Shown piece by piece: positions 1 through 6,205 of a stretch of DNA of 6,205 nt. How positions within the stretch are numbered: the first letter of the stretch is position 1; every line of letters begins with the position of its first letter. The notes beneath the pieces are model-generated. The model searched no databases. It saw nothing but the letters and a program-made list of their open reading frames with translations, and was not told where the DNA came from. A program made the translations under genes and the position numbers. This stretch comes from an uncultured Polaribacter sp. (GTDB lineage: Bacteria; Bacteroidota; Bacteroidia; Flavobacteriales; Flavobacteriaceae), in the NCBI GenBank assembly GCA_913050305.1, contig CAJXAS010000110.1, positions 1 to 6,205 of the forward strand, written 5' to 3'.

Positions 1-271
1 TATCTATTCGCATTAAGGCATTTTTAAGGTCTCTAATAAACTTCTCTTGTCTTATGGCAAGTTGCACATTAGCTTCTTTACTCATTACTTCAGAACCTTC
101 GTCAAAAGATTTAAATGACGGTGATGTATCATCTGTACCGTTTCCCGCGTTATTTTTATAAGCACTCTCTAATGAAGCTAAATCTGCCTCTGCTCTTGTT
201 ATTTTTTGATCAATAATTACTCTGAACTCCTGTAAATCTTCGTCTGAATATCTTAATTTAACGTCCAACAT
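1..271 (-). CDS. DksA/TraR-family transcription regulator, N-terminal 90 residues (3' end cut by window edge)
   Basis: The protein begins MLDVKLRYSDEDLQEF and is likely a DksA/TraR-type protein that acts on RNA polymerase through its secondary channel. Visible are a charged first helix (about residues 9-40), a loop rich in G, D, S and T (about 42-60, with GTDDTSPSFKSFDEGSE), and a second helix (about 62-90, with EVMSKEANVQLAIRQEKF) typical of the flavobacterial members. These correspond to the two arms and tip of the DksA coiled coil. The C4 zinc finger expected next lies off the left edge, so its cysteines cannot be checked. The ATG at 271 is 4 nt after the ileS stop, with no promoter between, so translation is probably coupled to ileS. 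In many flavobacteria a DksA-like gene followed by lspA sits behind ileS, which fits. The E. coli DksA tip residues (DxxDxA) are not plainly conserved, so E. coli-like function is inferred only. The family call is firm; the precise role is not. Confidence 0.88.
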   Translation of the reverse strand, partial: MLDVKLRYSDEDLQEFRVIIDQKITRAEADLASLESAYKNNAGNGTDDTSPSFKSFDEGSEVMSKEANVQLAIRQEKFIRDLKNALMRID

Positions 272-275
272 ACTG

Positions 276-3200
276 TTACATTTTTTCGATTAATATTCTA
301 CTTTTAATGGTATCAAATTCAATTTCTGTACCATTGCTTAACTCATCTACAAAAACCAATTCCTTAGTTAATGTTTCACTCATAATATATTCTTTATTAT
401 CAGAAATAGACTTTTGTAAGTTTTCAAAATTTAAAATCGTTAACTTTATTTTATCTGTTACTTCTAAACCTGTATCTTTTCGAGCGTTTTGAATTCTGTT
501 TACCAATTCTCTAGCAACTCCTTCTTTTCGCAACTCTTCAGAGATAGTAACATCTAAAGCAACTGTTAACAAACCTTCATTTGCAACCAACCAACCTTCT
601 ATGTCTTTAGATGATATTTCTACATCTAAGACATCCAAAATAATATTTTTCTCGTTAACCTCAATAGAAATGTGTTTATCTTTCTCTATTTTGTTAATAT
701 CTTCTTGGTTGAATTTTTGAATTTCAGCAGCTACAAGACGCATATCTTTTCCAAATTTAGGACCTAACGTTTTAAAATTAGGTTTAATTTGTTTAATTAA
801 GATCTCTGATGCATCGTCTAAAATCTGAATTTCTTTAATATTTACCTCATTCTTAATTAGGTCTGCAACAGCTAAAATAGCCTCTTTTTGCGCTACACTG
901 TCAACAGGAATCATTATTTTTTGAAGTGGTTGTCTTACTTTTATCTTCTCTTTTGCTCTCAACGAAAGTACTAAAGAAGAGATGGTTTGCGCACTTTCCA
1001 TTTTGTGCTCTAACCCTTTATCTACAAAGCTTTCATTATAGACAGGAAAATCTGCTAAATGAATACTTTCTGAGGTTTCTTTCTTAGTTACAGAGTTTAA
1101 ATCTTGGTACAATCGATCCATAAAAAACGGTGCAATTGGTGCGCCTAATTTTGCGATTGTATTCATACATGTATACAAAGTTTGATACGCAGAAATTTTA
1201 TCTGTCTGGTAATCTCCTTTCCAAAAACGTCTTCTACTCAAACGAACATACCAGTTACTTAAATAATCTTGTGTAAAGTCTGATATTGCTCTTGCAGCTC
1301 TTGTAGGTTCATATGCTTCATAAAACTTATCTACTTTATGAATTAAAGTGTGTAATTCTGATAAAATCCAACGGTCTAATTCTGGTCTTTTTTCTAAAGG
1401 AATATCTGCTTCTTCATATGAAAAACCATCAATATTTGTGTATAGAGTAAAAAATGAATACGTATTGTATAATGTTCCGAAAAACTTACGTTTCACCTCT
1501 TCAATTCCGTCTAAATCAAATTTTAAATTATCCCAAGGATTTGCATTTGCGATCATATACCATCGGGTTGCATCTGCACCGTATGTTGATAATGTTGTAA
1601 AAGGATCGGTTGCATTTCCTAAACGCTTAGACATTTTATGTCCATTTTTATCTAAAACCAAACCGTTAGAAACTACGTTTTTGTACGCTACAGAGTCAAA
1701 AACCATCGTTGAAATTGCATGTAAGGTATAGAACCAACCTCTTGTTTGGTCTACTCCCTCTGCAATAAAATCTGCTGGAAAAGATTCATTTTCGTCAATT
1801 TTCTGTTTATTTTCAAACGGATAATGCCATTGTGCATAAGGCATAGAACCAGAATCGAACCAAACATCAATTAAATCACTTTCACGTTTCATTGGCTTTC
1901 CCGAAGCAGAAACTAATACTATTTCATCTACAATATTCTTATGTAAATCTATTTTTGCGTAGTTTTCTTCAGAATTATTTCCAACTTCAAAATCTTCAAA
2001 AATATCTTTTGCTAAAACGCCAGCTGCAACAGCTTTTGCCATCTCATTTTTTAATTCTTCAACAGAACCTAAACAGATTTCTTCTTTACCATCTTCTGTT
2101 CTCCAGATTGGCAAGGGAATTCCCCAATATCTAGAACGCGATAAGTTCCAATCATTTGCATTTGCCAACCAGTTTCCAAAACGCCCAGTTCCTGTAGACT
2201 CTGGTTTCCAGTTAATAGTTTTGTTTAAACTATGCATTCTATCTTTTACATCGGTTACTTTAATAAACCAAGAATCTAATGGATAGTATAAAATTGGTTT
2301 ATCGGTTCGCCAACAATTAGGATAACTGTGCTTGTATTTTTCTACCTTAAAGGCTTTATTTTCTATTTTTAATTTAATAGCTAGCTCAACATCAATAGAT
2401 CTTTCTGGTGCTTCGCCATCTGCATAATATTCATTCTTTACATATTTACCAGCAAATTCACCCATTTCTGGTCTAAATTTTCCTTGTAAATTTACTAACG
2501 GGACTAAATTATCATTAGCATCTTTTATTAACATTGGTGGAATTTCTGGTGATGCTTGTTTTGCAACGATCGCGTCATCTGCCCCAAAAGTTGGCGCTGT
2601 ATGTACAATTCCTGTTCCGTCTTCTGTGGTAACAAAATCTCCTGCAATTACTCTAAAAGCATCTTCAGGATTGTCATTTGGAAGACAATAATCTAAGATT
2701 TGTTCGTATCTAATATCTACTAAGTCTTTACCTATAAATTCTTTTATTACATAAAAAGGTATCTTTTTATCGCCAGAATTATAATCATTTAAGGTATTTA
2801 GATCTTCAACTTGAAAATTATTTTTACCTGCAAACTGTTTTCCAACTAGTTTTTTAGCTAAAATTACATTTATCGGTTCAAATGTATATTGATTAAAGGT
2901 AGACACTAAAACATATTCTATTTTAGGGCCAACTGTTAATGCGGTATTACTTGGCAACGTCCAAGGAGTTGTTGTCCAAGCTATAAAATAAACCGTTCCT
3001 TCGTTTTGTAAAAAGTCTGGCAATGTGTTTTCTATCGCTTTAAATTGTGCAACAACCGTTGTATCTGTAACGTCTTGGTAGGTTCCTGGTTGGTTTAGTT
3101 CATGAGAACTTAAACCCGTTCCTGCTTTTGGCGAATATGGCTGAATTGTATAGCCTTTGTAAATTAATTTTTTATTATAAATCTCTTTTAGCAACCACCA

Positions 3201-3683
3201 AACAGATTCCATATATTTTGGCTCATAGGTAATATATGGGTCTTCCATATCTACCCAATATCCCATTTTCTCTGTTAAATCATTCCAAATACCTGTATAA
3301 CGCATTACTGCTGTTCTACAAGCGGCATTATAATCTTCTACAGAAATTTTTTGACCAATGTCTTCTTTGGTAATACCCAATTCTTTTTCTACTCCTAATT
3401 CTATAGGTAAACCATGGGTATCCCAACCAGCTTTTCGCTTTACTTGGTATCCTTTCATGGTTTTATAACGTGGGAAAATATCTTTAATAGCGCGCGCTAA
3501 CACATGGTGTACTCCCGGTAATCCATTTGCAGAAGGGGGTCCTTCAAAGAAAACATAAGGCTCTGCGCCTTCTCGAGTAGTTACACTTTTTTCAAATATC
3601 TTATGCTCTTGCCAGTAATCTAGAATTTCTTCTGCTACTTTTGGTAAGTCAAGTCCTTTATATTCAGGGAATTTCGCGCTCAT
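276..3683 (-). CDS. ileS: Isoleucyl-tRNA synthetase, type 2 (IleRS2) with GVHH signature
   Basis: This cytoplasmic class Ia enzyme attaches isoleucine to tRNA-Ile using ATP and clears misactivated valine. At 1135 residues it is full length for type 2. In order: the catalytic N-terminus with PPSANGLPGVHH (residues 49-60), where the HIGH-type motif reads G57-V-H-H60; WDTHGLPIE (87-95); the CP1 editing domain with the threonine-rich WTTTPWTLP (236-244) and GTGIVHTAPTFGADD (356-370), whose D370 matches the editing aspartate of E. coli IleRS (D342); SRYWGIPLPIW (517-527); DVWFDSGS (606-613); the second signature KMSKR (683-687); then the helical anticodon-binding domain and a long C-terminal extension. 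No cysteine occurs after about residue 839, so the C-terminal zinc site of bacterial type 1 enzymes is absent, in agreement with type 2. The start MSAKFPEYKGLDLP matches relatives. A DksA-like gene follows after 4 nt. A TAnnTTTG box lies 68 nt upstream. No T-box-like leader is seen. Confidence 0.98.
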   Translation of the reverse strand: MSAKFPEYKGLDLPKVAEEILDYWQEHKIFEKSVTTREGAEPYVFFEGPPSANGLPGVHHVLARAIKDIFPRYKTMKGYQVKRKAGWDTHGLPIELGVEKELGITKEDIGQKISVEDYNAACRTAVMRYTGIWNDLTEKMGYWVDMEDPYITYEPKYMESVWWLLKEIYNKKLIYKGYTIQPYSPKAGTGLSSHELNQPGTYQDVTDTTVVAQFKAIENTLPDFLQNEGTVYFIAWTTTPWTLPSNTALTVGPKIEYVLVSTFNQYTFEPINVILAKKLVGKQFAGKNNFQVEDLNTLNDYNSGDKKIPFYVIKEFIGKDLVDIRYEQILDYCLPNDNPEDAFRVIAGDFVTTEDGTGIVHTAPTFGADDAIVAKQASPEIPPMLIKDANDNLVPLVNLQGKFRPEMGEFAGKYVKNEYYADGEAPERSIDVELAIKLKIENKAFKVEKYKHSYPNCWRTDKPILYYPLDSWFIKVTDVKDRMHSLNKTINWKPESTGTGRFGNWLANANDWNLSRSRYWGIPLPIWRTEDGKEEICLGSVEELKNEMAKAVAAGVLAKDIFEDFEVGNNSEENYAKIDLHKNIVDEIVLVSASGKPMKRESDLIDVWFDSGSMPYAQWHYPFENKQKIDENESFPADFIAEGVDQTRGWFYTLHAISTMVFDSVAYKNVVSNGLVLDKNGHKMSKRLGNATDPFTTLSTYGADATRWYMIANANPWDNLKFDLDGIEEVKRKFFGTLYNTYSFFTLYTNIDGFSYEEADIPLEKRPELDRWILSELHTLIHKVDKFYEAYEPTRAARAISDFTQDYLSNWYVRLSRRRFWKGDYQTDKISAYQTLYTCMNTIAKLGAPIAPFFMDRLYQDLNSVTKKETSESIHLADFPVYNESFVDKGLEHKMESAQTISSLVLSLRAKEKIKVRQPLQKIMIPVDSVAQKEAILAVADLIKNEVNIKEIQILDDASEILIKQIKPNFKTLGPKFGKDMRLVAAEIQKFNQEDINKIEKDKHISIEVNEKNIILDVLDVEISSKDIEGWLVANEGLLTVALDVTISEELRKEGVARELVNRIQNARKDTGLEVTDKIKLTILNFENLQKSISDNKEYIMSETLTKELVFVDELSNGTEIEFDTIKSRILIEKM

Positions 3684-3750
3684 TATGTATTGTTTCTTAT
3701 AAGAATGCGAAATTAATCAATTTTTTGAGTTTGATGGAGAAATTAGATAG

Positions 3751-3780
3751 CAAAGTTACAGAGTTGCAAAGAAATTGAAA
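3751..3780 (-). promoter_or_regulatory. Probable ileS promoter (Bacteroidota -7 box TAACTTTG)
   Basis: On the minus strand 3758-3751 reads TAACTTTG, an exact match to the Bacteroidota -7 consensus TAnnTTTG. The best -33 candidate at 19 nt spacing is only TTT (3780-3778) rather than TTG. Transcription would start near 3745, giving a leader of about 60 nt before the ileS ATG. The location between two same-strand genes suggests that ileS and the DksA-like gene form their own transcription unit. Known: this promoter form belongs to the Bacteroidota primary sigma factor. Inferred: that it is used here. Confidence 0.55.
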
Positions 3781-3846
3781 TTGTCACTTTTACAAACGAA
3801 CACATTTAAAAGGTGTTTCTTACCTTCTTTTTTAGTTTGAATCAAA

Positions 3847-3871
3847 GCAATTAGAAGCACTACTTCTTTGC
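3847..3871 (-). terminator. Weak hairpin, possible terminator of the DjlA-like gene
   Basis: Starting 38 nt after the stop of the TerB/J-domain gene, GCAAAGAAG and CTTCT..TTGC can pair around the loop TAGTG: five pairs, a two-base bulge, then four pairs. The following minus-strand sequence (TTTGATTC) is a poor T-tract, so termination would be inefficient. A second short hairpin lies further on at 3810-3826 (AAGGT / ACCTT, 7-nt loop). Neither is convincing, and read-through into ileS is possible. Confidence 0.2.
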
Positions 3872-3908
3872 ATAAAAGGAATAAGAAAACAAGCTTTTTA
3901 AAATCAAT

Positions 3909-4670
3909 TTACATTCCTTTCTCTTTTTTCACTCTATCATATGCCTCTTGAATACTTTGAAATTTTTCATTAGCTCCTTTTAAATGCTCTTTTCCTAAAC
4001 CTACTAATTTATCTGGATGGTATTTCTTAACCATTTTTCTGTACGCCTTCTTTACTTCATCGGTAGAAGCAGATTTTGTAATTTCTAAAATTTTATATGC
4101 ATTGTCAGATTCATCATAAAACATTGCCTTTATAGAGGTATAATCTCTATCGTTAATATACAAATAACCCGCAATTTTTCTTATTTCTTCCACTTCACTC
4201 TCTGTAACAAAACCGTCTGCTTTTGCAATACCAAATAAGAAATGAAGCAATTGTAAACGAGAAGCATGTGGCATATGACTTCTTATTTGCATACAAACTT
4301 GCCTTGCAGAAATTTCTTTTTTAACAATACCTTTAAAAAGTTTAAAAGCACTGTTTGCCCTTTCTTTACCATACATTCCTGTGAATTGTGCTCTCACAAA
4401 ATCCAATTCTTTCTGGTCTATTCTGCCATCTGCCTTAATAACAATAGAGGCCAAAACAAGTAAACTCATTTCAAAATCTCCAGATTGTGTGTCAGCGCCA
4501 CCTCTGCTACTGCTACCCGCGCTTTGTTGATACTCTCTTTGTTCTTCGGTTAAATCTGCTTCAGAAAAACCACCTACAAAACTACCAATAGCAAACCCCA
4601 ACGCAGCACCAATTGGGCCACCGAAAGTAAATCCTAAACCTGCTCCTAACCATTTTGTAAAATTTCCCAT
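3909..4670 (-). CDS. DjlA-like membrane co-chaperone (glycine zipper, TerB domain, J domain)
   Basis: A 253-residue protein with the DjlA layout. Residues 1-35 are a hydrophobic, glycine-rich segment (glycines at 9, 13, 17, 21, 25, 29 and 33), likely membrane-inserted and self-associating. Residues about 38-65 form a polar linker rich in S, G and Q. Residues about 66-178 are a TerB-like helical domain with two related acidic motifs, KADGRIDQKE (79-88) and KADGFVTESE (150-159). Residues about 189-250 are a C-terminal J domain with AYKILEI, KKAYRKMVKKYHPDK and the HPD triad at 218-220 that stimulates DnaK ATPase. The role inferred from the family is to recruit DnaK to the inner membrane, with the J domain in the cytoplasm; client proteins are unknown. 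TerB domains also occur in tellurite-resistance loci, but no other ter gene is present, so a tellurite role is unsupported. It is divergent from the bacilliredoxin gene, with a TATCTTTG box 20 nt before the ATG. The start at 4670 is favoured because it includes the zipper. Confidence 0.9.
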   Translation of the reverse strand: MGNFTKWLGAGLGFTFGGPIGAALGFAIGSFVGGFSEADLTEEQREYQQSAGSSSRGGADTQSGDFEMSLLVLASIVIKADGRIDQKELDFVRAQFTGMYGKERANSAFKLFKGIVKKEISARQVCMQIRSHMPHASRLQLLHFLFGIAKADGFVTESEVEEIRKIAGYLYINDRDYTSIKAMFYDESDNAYKILEITKSASTDEVKKAYRKMVKKYHPDKLVGLGKEHLKGANEKFQSIQEAYDRVKKEKGM

Positions 4671-4689
4671 AATTCTTTTTTATATTTTT

Positions 4690-4697
4690 CAAAGATA
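4690..4697 (-). promoter_or_regulatory. Candidate -7 box for the DjlA-like gene (TATCTTTG)
   Basis: The minus strand reads TATCTTTG at 4697-4690, an exact TAnnTTTG match, ending 20 nt before the ATG at 4670. No TTG is found at the usual 17-23 nt upstream spacing, so the -33 element is missing or degenerate. The resulting leader would be only about 13 nt, short but plausible where Shine-Dalgarno sites are not used. Confidence 0.5.
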
Positions 4698-4776
4698 TGA
4701 AAAACAGCATTTTTAGGACTATTTTAAAAGCATCAATTTTATTGATATTTGAATTGCAACAACGTTCCCTTTAAAG

Positions 4777-4807
4777 TTGACTATTGTTGAACTTATTCTT
4801 ATCTTTG
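4777..4807 (+). promoter_or_regulatory. Bacilliredoxin promoter (TTG, 20 nt, TATCTTTG)
   Basis: TTG at 4777-4779 and TATCTTTG at 4800-4807 are separated by 20 nt, a full match to the Bacteroidota -33/-7 consensus. Transcription would begin near 4813, giving a leader of about 15 nt to the ATG at 4829. The promoter overlaps the upstream in-frame start at 4784, which argues that the longer reading frame is not used. The -33 region lies in short repeats (two GTTGA copies 10 nt apart at 4776-4780 and 4786-4790) that could bind a regulator, though this may be chance. Confidence 0.75.
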
Positions 4808-4828
4808 CCTTTTAAAATAATAACATTT

Positions 4829-5239
4829 ATGTATCCAGAAGAATTAGTAAAACCAATGCGCGAAGAATTAACTAACGCAGGTTTTGAAGCATTATATACA
4901 AGTAAAGACGTTGATAACGCAATGTCTAAAAAAGGAACCACTTTAGTAATGGTAAACTCAGTTTGTGGTTGTGCAGCTGGTACTGCAAGACCGGGAGCAA
5001 TTGCTTCTTTAGCTGCAGAAAAGACGCCTACTAACTTAACCACTGTTTTTGCAGGTGTAGAAAAAGAATCTACACAAAAAGCAAGAGAGTTTATGATTCC
5101 TTTTCCAGCATCTTCACCAGCAATTGCATTGTTTAAAGATGGGAACTTAGTGCACATGTTAGAGCGCCACCATATAGAGGGTAGATCTGCACAAATGATT
5201 GCTCAGAATTTAGCGCAAGCTTATGATGAATTTTGCTAG
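4829..5239 (+). CDS. BrxA/BrxB-family bacilliredoxin (YphP/YqiW-like)
   Basis: A 136-residue thioredoxin-fold protein that begins MYPEELVKPMREEL, the usual family start. The family is known to remove bacillithiol from oxidised cytoplasmic proteins. The redox motif is C46-G-C48 in NSVCGCAAGTARPG, where the first Cys attacks the mixed disulfide and the second resolves it. The segment PFPASSPAIALFKDG (91-105) contains the SSPAIALFKDG stretch that carries the proline facing the active site, and HMLERHHIEGR (109-119) is also family-typical. A further cysteine is the last residue, C136. The in-frame codon at 4784 would add 15 residues but lies inside the promoter, so 4829 is chosen. The gene stands alone, divergent from the J-protein gene and closed by a strong terminator. 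Bacillithiol synthesis genes occur in many Bacteroidota, so the bacillithiol role is plausible, but no bsh gene is present here to confirm it. Confidence 0.93.
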   Translation: MYPEELVKPMREELTNAGFEALYTSKDVDNAMSKKGTTLVMVNSVCGCAAGTARPGAIASLAAEKTPTNLTTVFAGVEKESTQKAREFMIPFPASSPAIALFKDGNLVHMLERHHIEGRSAQMIAQNLAQAYDEFC

Positions 5240-5264
5240 TATCATTTTAAATAAAGACTTTTAA

Positions 5265-5300
5265 AAAAAATCCACTCTGTTTAGAGTGGATTTTTTATTT
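5265..5300 (+). terminator. Strong intrinsic terminator after the bacilliredoxin gene
   Basis: TCCACTCT (5271-5278) pairs perfectly with AGAGTGGA (5283-5290) around the loop GTTT, followed by TTTTTTATTT. The stem is preceded by eight A residues (5263-5270), six of which extend the pairing to 14 bp and give a T-run on the minus strand too, so the element could act in both directions. It begins 26 nt after the stop codon at 5237-5239 and separates the bacilliredoxin transcript from the HD-domain gene. Confidence 0.95.
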
Positions 5301-5329
5301 TTACAAAACCACCTGAATATTATTATACT

Positions 5330-5337
5330 TATATTTC
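5330..5337 (+). promoter_or_regulatory. Weak candidate -7 box for the HD-domain gene (TATATTTC)
   Basis: TATATTTC differs from TAnnTTTG only in the last base. It lies 28 nt before the ATG at 5366, the only place left for a promoter after the terminator at 5265-5300. No TTG is seen at the expected -33 spacing. The assignment rests mainly on position, because the strong terminator upstream means the HD gene should need its own promoter. Confidence 0.3.
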
Positions 5338-5365
5338 GCGATATGTGGTTTGCAATCATAAAATA

Positions 5366-6025
5366 ATGGACAAAGAGAAAATTATTACTACGACCATTGC
5401 CTTTGTAAAAAAGGAATTAAAAAATGCCGAAGGCGGCCACGATTGGTTTCATATAGAGCGCGTTTTTAAAAATTCAATTTTAATTTCTAAAGATGAAAAA
5501 GTAGATGTCTTTGTAGTTTCTTTAGCAGCCCTTTTGCATGATATTGCAGATCCTAAATTTTACAATGGAGATGAAACTGTTGGACCAAAAGTAGCAACTA
5601 AGTTTTTAAAAGAACAAGAGGTGCATGAGCAAATTATAAATCATGTGGTAAATATTATAAAACACATTTCTTTTAAAAATTCTTTTGATAAAGAATCTAA
5701 AAAATTTACTTCTATAGAATTAAAGGTTGTGCAAGATGCAGACCGGTTAGATGCAATTGGTGCTATTGGCATTGCGCGTTGTTTTAATTACGGCGGATTT
5801 AAAAACAGGGGGTTGTACGATCCTGAAATTATTCCGAATTTAAATATGACAAAAGAGCAATATAAAAATTCTGATGCCCCAACGATTAATCATTTTTATG
5901 AAAAATTATTATTGTTAAAAGATAGTATGAACACCCTTTCTGGAAAGAAAATAGCCGCACAAAGACACGCTTTTATGGAAACATATCTGAAGCAGTTTTA
6001 TGATGAATGGGATGGTTTAAAGTAA
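5366..6025 (+). CDS. HD-domain metal-dependent phosphohydrolase (YpgQ/YedJ-like)
   Basis: A 219-residue soluble protein of the HD superfamily. The metal-binding pattern is visible: H25-D26 and H29 in GGHDWFHIERV, the HD doublet H58-D59 in AALLHDIADPKF, further histidines at 93 and 100 (NHVVNIIKH), and the late aspartates in QDADRLDAIGAIGIAR (D124 and D126). The GGHDWFHIERV, LLHDIADPKF and QDADRLDAIGAIG set is typical of the YpgQ/YedJ subgroup. B. subtilis YpgQ has been described as a divalent-metal nucleotide pyrophosphohydrolase; the substrate here is inferred only and could be another phosphorylated small molecule. RelA/SpoT-like length and domains are absent, so it is not a full (p)ppGpp synthetase/hydrolase. 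A GTG at 5345 would add seven residues (VCNHKI region) unlike the family, and it sits next to the presumed promoter, so ATG 5366 is preferred. The stop is one base from the stop of the convergent gene. Confidence 0.88.
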   Translation: MDKEKIITTTIAFVKKELKNAEGGHDWFHIERVFKNSILISKDEKVDVFVVSLAALLHDIADPKFYNGDETVGPKVATKFLKEQEVHEQIINHVVNIIKHISFKNSFDKESKKFTSIELKVVQDADRLDAIGAIGIARCFNYGGFKNRGLYDPEIIPNLNMTKEQYKNSDAPTINHFYEKLLLLKDSMNTLSGKKIAAQRHAFMETYLKQFYDEWDGLK

Positions 6026-6026
6026 T

Positions 6027-6205
6027 TTAATTTTCATTCGCTGCCTCTAAAGCTGTAATTTTATACTCTAAAACTGAGAGCTCCTCTGCCTTTTCTATAA
6101 TTTCTTCTACTGTTAAATTAGAATTGGAGTTTATAAAGTTTAAAGTATCAAAACTTTTAAAAGTATAATAGCTTAGTGTTTCTTCAATTTTATCTTTGCT
6201 AGTTT
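6027..6205 (-). CDS. Unrecognised protein, C-terminal 58 residues (5' end beyond window edge)
   Basis: An open frame on the minus strand enters from the right edge and ends with TAA at 6029-6027. It encodes TSKDKIEETLSYYTFKSF at the left, then DTLNFINSNSNLTVEEII, and ends EKAEELSVLEYKITALEAANEN. It is rich in E, K, L, S and N, with no cysteine, no membrane segment and a likely amphipathic final helix (about the last 28 residues). I do not recognise the family and suggest no function. Support for it being real is moderate: the frame stays open to the edge with normal-looking composition, and it stops exactly where the convergent HD gene ends, leaving a single base between the two stops. Confidence 0.6.
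   Translation of the reverse strand, partial: TSKDKIEETLSYYTFKSFDTLNFINSNSNLTVEEIIEKAEELSVLEYKITALEAANEN

Noticed and set aside
1348..2134. Plus-strand open frames opposite ileS (1348-1731 and 1892-2134; also 307-492)
   Set aside because: They lie inside the strongly conserved ileS coding sequence, and their low-complexity or family-less translations indicate antisense shadows.
3694..3705. Perfect 12-bp palindrome TTCTTATAAGAA just upstream of the ileS ATG
   Set aside because: It could be an operator, but several palindromes of this length are expected by chance in 6 kb of AT-rich DNA, and it lies downstream of the presumed transcription start.
3684..3750. Possible T-box or other riboswitch leader for ileS
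   Set aside because: The presumed leader is only about 60 nt, with no T-box sequence and no stable multi-stem fold. T-box control of ileS is not expected in Bacteroidota.
3810..3836. Hairpin AAGGT/ACCTT followed by CTTTTTT on the plus strand, resembling a terminator
   Set aside because: No plus-strand gene precedes it, the stem is only five pairs, and in the minus direction the T-run is poor.
4266..4463. Plus-strand open frame opposite the TerB/J-domain gene
   Set aside because: Antisense to a clear TerB domain; no homology signal, promoter or leader of its own.
4784..4828. Upstream in-frame start that would lengthen the bacilliredoxin by 15 residues
   Set aside because: It overlaps the -7 box at 4800-4807 and would not be in the transcript. 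The family normally starts at MYPEEL.
4771..5157. Minus-strand open frame opposite the bacilliredoxin gene
   Set aside because: It is a shadow of the real gene on the other strand; it has no recognisable motif and would lie across the bacilliredoxin promoter.
5345..5365. GTG start seven codons before the HD-domain ATG
   Set aside because: The added residues do not look like the family N-terminus, and the codon lies next to the only candidate promoter. ATG at 5366 is a better start.

Overview
The window looks like ordinary chromosomal housekeeping DNA from a Flavobacteriaceae-type Bacteroidota (the protein sequences resemble Polaribacter/Tenacibaculum relatives). Evidence for this is the AT-rich composition, the lack of clear Shine-Dalgarno sites, promoters of the Bacteroidota form (TTG, about 20 nt, TAnnTTTG), an IleRS of the long eukaryote-like type 2, and an ileS gene followed directly by a DksA/TraR-type gene.

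Left part (1-3683, minus strand): ileS, encoding a complete 1135-residue isoleucyl-tRNA synthetase, is followed after 4 nt by the start of a DksA/TraR-family gene whose zinc-finger end lies beyond the left edge. The two are almost certainly co-transcribed from a promoter near 3751-3758. The 225-nt gap 3684-3908 holds that promoter and, at best, weak terminator hairpins.

Middle (3909-5300): a DjlA-like membrane co-chaperone gene (glycine zipper, TerB domain, J domain) reads leftward, and a bacilliredoxin gene (BrxA/BrxB family, CGC motif) reads rightward. They diverge from a 158-nt intergenic region with a Bacteroidota -7 box for each direction. The bacilliredoxin gene ends in a textbook intrinsic terminator at 5265-5300.

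Right part (5301-6205): an HD-domain phosphohydrolase gene of the YpgQ/YedJ type reads rightward. Its stop lies one base from the stop of an unrecognised minus-strand gene that runs off the right edge.

The genes touch translation (IleRS), transcription control (DksA-like), protein folding (J protein) and thiol redox balance (bacilliredoxin), but nothing shows that they form one system. No mobile element, CRISPR array, RNA gene or phage trait is visible. The most notable features are the altered class I signature of IleRS (GVHH instead of HIGH-type HxGH), which is linked to mupirocin resistance in related type 2 enzymes, and an unbroken seven-glycine zipper in the J protein. I did not find a convincing undescribed system.
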